Assembly (NCBI GenBank): GCA_044359055.1
Contig: JBIKMV010000041.1
Location: 1-17,055, forward strand
Source of the DNA: CAMDMI01 sp044359055
GTDB taxonomy: Bacteria > Bacteroidota > Bacteroidia > Cytophagales > Flexibacteraceae
Direction of reading: 5' to 3'
DNA: 17,055 bases
Shown here piece after piece: positions 8,376 through 14,134 of this stretch. The position numbers were made by a program, and so were the translations under genes. Under the pieces are notes generated by a model. That model was given only the letters and a program-made list of their open reading frames with translations, was not told where the DNA came from and ran no database searches. Each line of letters opens with the position of its first letter. The stretch's first letter is position 1.

Positions 8376-11072
8376 ATGAAAAAACAAATTTACACAACAG
8401 GGTTTTTTGCACTGATTTTCAGTCTTATAGCCCTGACAGGAATGGGTCAGGCCACAAAACTACCGGGCCTGAGAAGTGCTGGAAAGGAAAGACAAAAACT
8501 GACCAATCAGCCCACCAACATTGTCAACACCCAGCCGGGAGGCGGCAATACAGTTCAGAACCTTTGGGATGTTCGCTTTGTATTTGATCCGACAGAGCTT
8601 AGCGGCCGTACCGGATTTGCCGGAGTCTGCTATGCAAGAGGTTTCTTTTATGCATCTCGATGGCAGGTAGCAGACTCGCTGTATATTTTTGATTCTACCT
8701 TCAACTTTGTTCAGGCAATCAGAATTACAGGTATCGGCGCAGTGAGAAGTATGACCTATGATGGTACCTTTATTTATGCCGGAAACAATAGCCGAAATGT
8801 TCAGGTAATCAATCCGGTAACTCGGACAAGAACCCGTCAGATTGCAATGCCTGCCGGAATCCCAGCCGCCACTTCCATCCGATGGATTACTTTCAATCCT
8901 CAGGGCAACAATGGCAGTGGCAGTTTTTTTGTCGGAAACTTTGACACCCCTATATATCAAATCAATAAACCAACCGGAAATACAGCCACCCTTATCAATA
9001 ACATTCCGGCTGCTACACACGGCTTAACCGGTATGTATGGCGTTGCTTATGAAGCCAAAGGTGCCAACTCAGTTTTCTGGGCATTCGATCAGGGGCAACC
9101 TGAAAGTGCTGCTGTAATGGTACAACTTTCAGCCACCGGCACACAAACTGGTGTAAAACGGGATGTTGATTTGGACATTATCAATCCGGGTGGCTCCGCA
9201 GGTGGAGTTTTTCTTGCCAATTTCCCGGGCTATCCTGACCTAACCCTTACCTGTCTCAGTCAGGGAGGGGGCATTGTGGGATACGATATTGCTCCCCCTG
9301 CCTTCGATGCCGCCATTGACAGCATAGGTACTGCACAAGGATATGCCGCATGGCCCAAAAATGCCAACCTGAGCGTAAGATACGGAGGAAGAATTAAATC
9401 TGCTGGAACCACCACTCTGGCTAATTTTTCGCCTACAGTAACAGTAATGGATTTGCAAACCGATGCTTTGGTTCAAACTCTTCAGGTTCCGACCCAAACC
9501 CTAGGTCCGGGTCAAAGCGGATTGTTTAACACAGCTCCTTTGGTTAACGGACTTTACACTCCCGGAGACCTTATGATGGTATCCGGAATCACCAACTATC
9601 CCGGAGATCAGAATACATCCAACGACACCATCGCATCTTTCTTTACCATGTCCGACAGTACCTATGCCAGAGATTATTCTTTCTTCGACAACAGCATTGC
9701 CGGAACCATCGGAATCGGTGCCGGTTCAGCAGCGGAAGGTGCGCTAGGAACTAAATTTTCTCTGGCTGCAGCTGATACCCTGACATCTGTATCCTATTAT
9801 TTGTCAGGCCCTTATGCAGGCCAGCCCTCATCGGCAAGCATTTATGCTGTAACCAACGGCGTTATCGGAACCACGCCCATCACCACTACCAGTGTTTACA
9901 CGGCTACTGCCGATGATGAGGCAAACGGAGTTTTGGTTACCCTGCCACTTGATTCTCCCCTACCTATTGCCGCAGGCGAGTTTTTTGTCGCTGTAAATGA
10001 ACTAGGTGATTCAACAGTCGGAATCGGGAACTTCCCCGAAATCTACAGAAGGAATACCTTTTTTGTGAAATTTAACGGAGCACCAAGCAATGGTGCTTGG
10101 ACAGATTTGAATGTATTCAGCTCTGCTTTAAGAAGGCCTTTTGCAATCTATCCCAATTTCGGAAAAATTGCTGCACCCACTGCTCTCGCTGTTTGTACAA
10201 CATCTACAACCGTTGCCAATATCACCCAAACCTCAGCTACTGTGAACAACAGTATTCTGAGCGACGGTGGTTCACCCGTAACCGAAAGAGGGGTTTGCTG
10301 GAATACTTCTCCTAATCCTACAATCGCCCTGAGCACAAAAACCAGTGATGGAACAGGTACAGGTGATTACAGCAGCAGTGTAACAGGACTGACCGCCGGT
10401 ACCACCTACTACCTGCGTGCTTATGCTACCACTGCAAATGGAACTGCATATGGCAATGAAATTTTCTTCACCACGCAGTCCGCTGCATCCATTGCCACCC
10501 TGACTACCGATCCTATCTCCAATAACACAACAGGTACATCGGCAACCTCAGGAGGAAATATTACTGCAGACGGTGGTGCAGCCATCACTGCCCGTGGTGT
10601 TTGCTGGAGCACAGCTCCTGCTCCAACCATCAGTCTTTCTACAAAAACCTTCAATGGTACCGGAACAGGAGCATTTGTAAGCCAAATCACAGGTTTGACT
10701 GCCGGAACCACCTACTATGTAAGATCCTATGCTCAGAATGCTGCAGGAGTTGCCTATGGGGATGAAATTTCATTTGTAGCTCAGACCCTCTCAGTTTCTA
10801 AAGTTCTGGCCAAAGGCGATCTGCTGAATGTTCTTCTGTTCCCCAATCCTGCCAAAGAATCTGTGAATGCCAATCTTTTTTCCGAAAAAGGAGGCAGGGT
10901 TCAGATTACTCTGAGAAATACTCTGGGTCAGGTTGTATTTGAATCTGAAAAAACAATAGGACGCGGAGAAGTTATGCTTCCTGTTTCTGTGAGCAACCTC
11001 AACTCAGGTCTTTACTTCTTCAGCGTGGCCATGGATGGTCAGGTAAAAGTTCAGACTCTGGTTAAAGAGTAA
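8376..11072 (+). CDS. Large T9SS surface protein with propeller-like N-terminus and two fibronectin-III-like repeats
   Basis: The 898-aa protein begins at ATG 8376 with a signal peptide (KKQIYTTGFFALIFSLIALT). Residues ~55-290 look like a beta-propeller or NHL-like fold (blades such as AVRSMTYDGTFIYAGNNSRN and SGSFFVGNFDTPIYQINKPT). Residues ~310-430 resemble a CARDB-like Ig module. Residues ~430-605 are a beta-rich module of unknown type. Two tandem ~100-aa FN3-like repeats follow (about 605-703 and 704-803), each with a GVCW-TSP and a TAGTTYY-RSYA/RAYA signature. The final ~85 residues are a T9SS type A sorting domain (LFPNPAKESVNA ... SGLYFFSVAMDG). This predicts export across the outer membrane and surface attachment; an adhesive or binding role is inference. 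No catalytic site is seen. A strong terminator follows the stop. Confidence 0.9.
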   Translation: MKKQIYTTGFFALIFSLIALTGMGQATKLPGLRSAGKERQKLTNQPTNIVNTQPGGGNTVQNLWDVRFVFDPTELSGRTGFAGVCYARGFFYASRWQVADSLYIFDSTFNFVQAIRITGIGAVRSMTYDGTFIYAGNNSRNVQVINPVTRTRTRQIAMPAGIPAATSIRWITFNPQGNNGSGSFFVGNFDTPIYQINKPTGNTATLINNIPAATHGLTGMYGVAYEAKGANSVFWAFDQGQPESAAVMVQLSATGTQTGVKRDVDLDIINPGGSAGGVFLANFPGYPDLTLTCLSQGGGIVGYDIAPPAFDAAIDSIGTAQGYAAWPKNANLSVRYGGRIKSAGTTTLANFSPTVTVMDLQTDALVQTLQVPTQTLGPGQSGLFNTAPLVNGLYTPGDLMMVSGITNYPGDQNTSNDTIASFFTMSDSTYARDYSFFDNSIAGTIGIGAGSAAEGALGTKFSLAAADTLTSVSYYLSGPYAGQPSSASIYAVTNGVIGTTPITTTSVYTATADDEANGVLVTLPLDSPLPIAAGEFFVAVNELGDSTVGIGNFPEIYRRNTFFVKFNGAPSNGAWTDLNVFSSALRRPFAIYPNFGKIAAPTALAVCTTSTTVANITQTSATVNNSILSDGGSPVTERGVCWNTSPNPTIALSTKTSDGTGTGDYSSSVTGLTAGTTYYLRAYATTANGTAYGNEIFFTTQSAASIATLTTDPISNNTTGTSATSGGNITADGGAAITARGVCWSTAPAPTISLSTKTFNGTGTGAFVSQITGLTAGTTYYVRSYAQNAAGVAYGDEISFVAQTLSVSKVLAKGDLLNVLLFPNPAKESVNANLFSEKGGRVQITLRNTLGQVVFESEKTIGRGEVMLPVSVSNLNSGLYFFSVAMDGQVKVQTLVKE
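10190..10786 (+). repeat. Two tandem FN3-like coding repeats (~300 bp each)
   Basis: Two consecutive segments encode related ~100-aa modules within the surface protein. Shared landmarks are DGG(S/A)-(P/A)-(V/I)T-RGVCW-(N/S)T-P-P-I-LSTKT, then G-GTG and the TAGTTYY-R-YA core. The copies are diverged at the DNA level, which indicates an old internal duplication, not a recent copy event. Confidence 0.75.
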
Positions 11073-11088
11073 AATTCATCCGCTATAT

Positions 11089-11128
11089 AAAAAAAAGGCC
11101 CCGCTGAAAAGCAGGGCCTTTTTTTTAC
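11089..11128. terminator. Rho-independent terminator, probably bidirectional
   Basis: The hairpin GGCCCcGCT-GAAA-AGCaGGGCC (11097-11118, one C:A mismatch, GAAA loop) is flanked by an A-run on the left and eight Ts on the right. It lies 16-25 nt after the stop of the FN3 surface protein. Because the left flank is A-rich it can also terminate leftward transcription coming from the 11143-11775 region. Confidence 0.88.
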
Positions 11129-11709
11129 TTTTTGTGTCCCCATCAGTTCTGTTCGGGTATTCGTAAGAAAATCATTTCCTGGTTCAAATGGCTGCTACCA
11201 TAAACCGGATGGGTAAAATCCTTCACCAACAGATGGCTTGTAAGCGAAGCACGGCAACGAATTTCGGATTTCTTTGGTTTATGCAATTTTTCTCCTCATA
11301 GCCAGCTTCTTTGGCGGATTCCGGGATAATAATTCCAAATGAGTTTATCCTTTAACATATTAAAACCTTTTTTTATAGACCGTCAGATGAAGCATTTTCT
11401 TTTTTGGCTGGAATTCCAAGTCAGAAATAAGCCCTCAGCAATGGCCGGATTTCGGTATCCAATTACCCCGGTGAGGGTTGGATAGATTATATTTTTGGTA
11501 TTTTTAACTTCTATCTAAAAAATAAAAAAAGGCATATACAATCTTAAATCAGATTCAGAAGTCAATCGGAATCTGAATTCAAATATGCCGGCATTCATTG
11601 GGATTTCCTTTGAAAGGTGCGGAGTTAAGCAGAAAGCAGTCTGGGTTCAGGGTAGAATTTATGACAATTGGGATTGGATTCAGATGCAGGGTATTTTCAA
11701 AACGGGGAC
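11129..11709. other. Mostly non-coding region between FN3 protein and rhodopsin gene
   Basis: About 580 bp without a convincing gene. It holds a minus-strand 47-codon open frame at 11143-11286 (TTG start, ending HPVYGSSHLNQEMIFLRIPEQN minus strand sense), preceded after one in-frame TGA by another short frame starting at an ATG (MLKDKLIWNYYPGIRQ). This could be a small or decayed gene, or chance. It also holds the two-part hairpin listed separately at 11531-11589. A +-strand TATTTTTG at 11490 matches TAnnTTTG but has no gene behind it. No tRNA was found. Confidence 0.4.
11531..11589 (-). terminator. Two-part hairpin followed by a T-run on the minus strand
   Basis: GGCATAT (11531-11537) pairs perfectly with ATATGCC (11583-11589). 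Inside it, AAATCAGATTC (11546-11556) pairs with GAATCTGAATT (11569-11579) at 10 of 11 positions around a 12-nt loop, with an asymmetric internal loop (8 against 3 nt). Read on the minus strand, the structure is followed by seven Ts (11530-11524) and more T-rich sequence. It may be a second terminator for rhodopsin transcripts, or the 3' end of a small RNA. Confidence 0.5.
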
Positions 11710-11749
11710 AAAAAAAGCCGGAAATTTTCATAGAGAAAATCTCCGGCTT
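11710..11749 (-). terminator. Strong Rho-independent terminator of the rhodopsin gene
   Basis: On the minus strand, starting 25 nt after the rhodopsin stop, an 8-bp GC-rich stem (11742-11749 with 11715-11722) continues after one mismatch into a 6-bp stem (11735-11740 with 11724-11729), closing a 5-nt loop. Six or more Ts follow (11716-11711). Confidence 0.9.
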
Positions 11750-11774
11750 AAGAAACACAGAACTTATTATCAGA

Positions 11775-12494
11775 CTATTCTTCTTCAGACCTGGACAAGG
11801 CATAAATAACAAGACCGAAACCAATTTTATTGATGGCATCGGCAATGTTGTATACAAGGTCCATAGAATGAGAGGCAGCTGCAGGGTCGGCAACAAGCTG
11901 AACTCCAAACAAACCACCGGGAGTTCCCAGAATGTAACCCAGGGGATAAATGGCCCATCCAACCAGTACAAACCATGCCAGAACCCGGGTTGCACTCGCT
12001 ACCTGAGGACCAGCTGTCTGAGAAAGTTGGGCAACTTCTCCGAACCAAACAAGATATGCAATATAAAAATATGCAGCACCTGAAATAACACCCCACATAA
12101 CGCTGTTATCCCTGTCAATGGTTTCTCCGAAATATCCGGTCACCAACATGATCAGAGAAGCGAAAATCAATTTCCAAAGAAGCCCAATTTTTGCTCCTGC
12201 CTTTTTGGTAATCAGGTAGAACTCCACACACATCAGCGGCACGGTAAGAATCCAGTCTACATACCTGAAAAATGTGGGTGATTCACCTGTTTCCAGATTG
12301 TAACCCCGCATGTAGTAGTAATGCACTGCTGCGATGAAGGTAATAAGACCGGAAACCAAAACTGATGTTCTCCATTTTTTCGAAGTGTTATTCAGTTCGA
12401 AGAAAAAGAAAACCGAGGCAGCCATCATGGCCATTGTACCGATGAAAAATGTGAATGCTACATAATTGTCGCTTGCAATTTTCAAATGCTCCAT
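11775..12494 (-). CDS. Proteorhodopsin-type light-driven outward proton pump, green-tuned
   Basis: The 239-aa seven-helix microbial rhodopsin sits in the inner membrane with retinal bound as a Schiff base. Helix C reads RYVDWILTVPLMCVEFYLI: Asp80, Thr84 and Glu91 match proteorhodopsin D97, T101 and E108 (the DTE proton-pump set), not the NDQ set of sodium pumps. Met88 falls at tuning position 105, where Leu/Met means green and Gln means blue. His58 (AAVHYYYMRG) matches the counter-ion partner H75. Lys223 in NIADAINKIGFG is the retinal lysine. Gly135 (MWGVISG) aligns with bacteriorhodopsin Trp138 and xanthorhodopsin Gly156, the antenna fenestration. The ATG start has no Shine-Dalgarno but is A-rich upstream. 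It forms a single-gene unit with its own terminator. No blh or carotenoid gene is adjacent, so retinal must be made from genes elsewhere. Confidence 0.97.
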   Translation of the reverse strand: MEHLKIASDNYVAFTFFIGTMAMMAASVFFFFELNNTSKKWRTSVLVSGLITFIAAVHYYYMRGYNLETGESPTFFRYVDWILTVPLMCVEFYLITKKAGAKIGLLWKLIFASLIMLVTGYFGETIDRDNSVMWGVISGAAYFYIAYLVWFGEVAQLSQTAGPQVASATRVLAWFVLVGWAIYPLGYILGTPGGLFGVQLVADPAAASHSMDLVYNIADAINKIGFGLVIYALSRSEEE

Positions 12495-13078
12495 TTTACT
12501 TGTTTTTTAAATTTTCCTACTCTTTAGGATTTTCGGAATCTCCACGTTTTTTTACTTGATTTCTGTCTTCAAGTGCTTTTTAAACACCATAAGTTGAAAA
12601 AGGTTTTTTTTATGGCATATTTTTTTGAATATTTTTTTAAACAAGCTTTATTTACTCAAAATACGCAATGTTATGAATGATTTTAACCCTTTATAAATTT
12701 TATCGGATCAACTGCTTGAAGAAATTTTCCGGCCTGATAACAACCTTGAAAACCACTTTCGGATTCGCCGATAATAGATGATAAGTTTAACTCAAGCTAG
12801 GCTCAGGCTTGAGCGATAAAAGTGAATTCAGGCCTTTCATGGATTTCCAGACTATCCGGAATCCCGGGTTATGCCTTTTCAATATCCAAAGCGCAGTTTT
12901 ATTTTGTATAAAATTCGTCCCTTGAGAAAATTCAAAGGTAATGTAACCTGAGAGCCATTGATGGCCATGAAAAAGGAAATCTGAATTCTGTTTTCACGAG
13001 GGGATACAGTTCTCACAATCAAATACTTTTTTTAGGAGTAGCTTCCTGATATTTTTGTTTTTCGAAATACGATACCAA
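12495..13078. promoter_or_regulatory. Divergent intergenic region between rhodopsin and nuoB
   Basis: 584 bp with no open frame longer than about 30 codons. It must hold the promoters of both the rhodopsin gene and nuoBC. The rhodopsin-proximal 180 bp is very AT-rich. On the minus strand TACCTTTG (12940-12933) matches TAnnTTTG, but it lies about 440 bp upstream of rhodopsin and lacks a -33 partner. Two inverted repeats are seen: ACTTGA-N9-TCAAGT (12554-12574) and CTCAAGC-N9-GCTTGAG (12791-12813). No nuoA is present. Confidence 0.5.
12791..12813. promoter_or_regulatory. Perfect 7-bp inverted repeat, possible operator
   Basis: CTCAAGC (12791-12797) and GCTTGAG (12807-12813) form a perfect inverted repeat with a 9-nt spacer midway between two divergent genes. 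No T-tract follows, so it does not look like a terminator. A protein-binding site is a reasonable but untested reading. A second repeat at 12554-12574 has the same spacer length and shares the TCAAG/CTTGA core in the opposite order. Confidence 0.35.
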
Positions 13079-13606
13079 ATGAATCAAAAAACAGGTGAAG
13101 CAGGCATAATCCTAACCAGTGTAGAGGATGTGCTCCAATGGGCCAATGCATCCAGTTTATGGCCCCTGTCCTTTGGGCTGGCCTGCTGTGCCATAGAAAT
13201 GATGAGCACTTATGCCTCCGGTTACGACCTGGACCGCTTTGGTGTCATACCAAGAGCATCACCAAGGCAAGCCGACCTGATGATAGTCTCCGGCACTGTT
13301 ACCTTTAAAATGGCTGACCGGGTAAAGCGCCTGTATGAGCAAATGCCGGAGCCAAAATATGTCATCAGTATGGGAAGCTGCAGCAACTGCGGAGGCCCGT
13401 ACTGGGAGCACGGTTATCATGTGGTAAAAGGCGTAGATCGAATTATTCCTGTCGATGTATATGTGCCCGGCTGTCCGCCAAGACCCGAAGCCCTGATAGG
13501 TGGAATTCTCAAACTTCAGAAAAAAATCAAAGGAAGTCCGGCCTCAGAAGAATTGCCAAAACCGGATTTGATTAACCGAAATGCCCATGAACGGATTATT
13601 TCCTGA
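13079..13606 (+). CDS. nuoB: NADH-quinone oxidoreductase (Complex I) subunit B
   Basis: The 175-aa peripheral-arm subunit carries iron-sulfur cluster N2, the last cluster before quinone. Ligand cysteines are in place: the tandem Cys36-Cys37 in FGLACCAIEMMSTYASG, Cys101 in MGSCSNCGGPYWEHGYHVV and Cys132 in DVYVPGCPPRPEALIGGIL. ASPRQADLMIVSGTV and YEQMPEPKYVISMG are further signatures. The ATG at 13079 is preferred to a TTG at 13055, which would add eight residues atypical of the family. The gene is not preceded by nuoA, its usual neighbour. nuoC begins inside its last codons, so the pair is co-translated. Confidence 0.96.
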   Translation: MNQKTGEAGIILTSVEDVLQWANASSLWPLSFGLACCAIEMMSTYASGYDLDRFGVIPRASPRQADLMIVSGTVTFKMADRVKRLYEQMPEPKYVISMGSCSNCGGPYWEHGYHVVKGVDRIIPVDVYVPGCPPRPEALIGGILKLQKKIKGSPASEELPKPDLINRNAHERIIS

Positions 13607-14078
13607 ACTAAGCGACAAATTCCCCTGTGATTATGCAGGATTTAACCCTGTTTCGGGTGGCCATCAGCTTCGGATAAGTCCGGAAAATTCCCTCAACCTC
13701 CTTTCCCATCTGCACAAAGATTCTGCTTTCTGGTGCGATTATCTGATTTGCCTGTCTGCTGAACATATTTTCGGGGAAAAAGAAACCCTTCGTTTGCATT
13801 ATTACCTGAGTTCCTACACCAGAGGTCATCAGGTGCATGTATGGACTGAAAAAGAAACTTTAAATGGTGAAAAGGCAAATTTCCAGTCGGTGAGCCATAT
13901 CTGGAAAACCGCAGACTGGCATGAACGGGAGTGTGCAGAACTATTCGGAATTGATTTTGAGAATCACCCCAATCCAGCCCATCTGTTATTACCCAATGAC
14001 TGGAAAGGTTTTCCCCTCAGAAAGAACTATCTGCAGCAGGAGCAATATCATGGGATAAAACTGAAATACGAGAAATAA
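13581..14078 (+). CDS. nuoC: NADH-quinone oxidoreductase (Complex I) subunit C
   Basis: The 165-aa protein matches the ~30-kDa Complex I subunit of the peripheral arm, which packs against NuoB and NuoD near the quinone site. The signature block is near the C-terminus: ADWHERECAELFGIDFENHP (residues 111-130), then LLLPNDWKGFPLRKNY (135-150). The start is ATG 13581 or the second ATG at 13587, giving a 26- or 20-nt overlap with nuoB. The gene is separate from nuoD (in some bacteria the two are fused), and nuoD does not follow: a terminator comes 2 nt after the stop and the next gene is on the other strand. Confidence 0.93.
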   Translation: MPMNGLFPELSDKFPCDYAGFNPVSGGHQLRISPENSLNLLSHLHKDSAFWCDYLICLSAEHIFGEKETLRLHYYLSSYTRGHQVHVWTEKETLNGEKANFQSVSHIWKTADWHERECAELFGIDFENHPNPAHLLLPNDWKGFPLRKNYLQQEQYHGIKLKYEK

Positions 14079-14079
14079 A

Positions 14080-14110
14080 AAAACCGGGCTTCCTGAAGAA
14101 ACCCGGTTTT
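14080..14110. terminator. Bidirectional Rho-independent terminator between nuoC and the repeat protein
   Basis: AAAACCGGG (14080-14088) pairs perfectly with CCCGGTTTT (14102-14110). The inner CTTC/GAAG may extend the structure. Ts follow on the plus strand and a long A-run precedes it, which reads as Ts on the minus strand, so it serves both convergent genes (nuoC stop at 14078, repeat-protein stop at 14135-14137). Confidence 0.9.
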
Positions 14111-14134
14111 TGGGAGGCATCGGATTTTGTCCGA

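Noticed and set aside
11176..11200. GGTTCAAAT reminiscent of a tRNA T-loop
   Set aside because: No matching acceptor stem, D-loop or anticodon arm can be folded around it.
11490..11497. Plus-strand TATTTTTG matching the Bacteroidota -7 consensus
   Set aside because: No -33 element at a proper distance and no plus-strand gene downstream; expected by chance in AT-rich DNA.
11579..11995. 138-codon minus-strand frame overlapping the rhodopsin 3' end
   Set aside because: It is an out-of-frame reading of the rhodopsin gene running on into the terminator and intergenic DNA; it has no family features.
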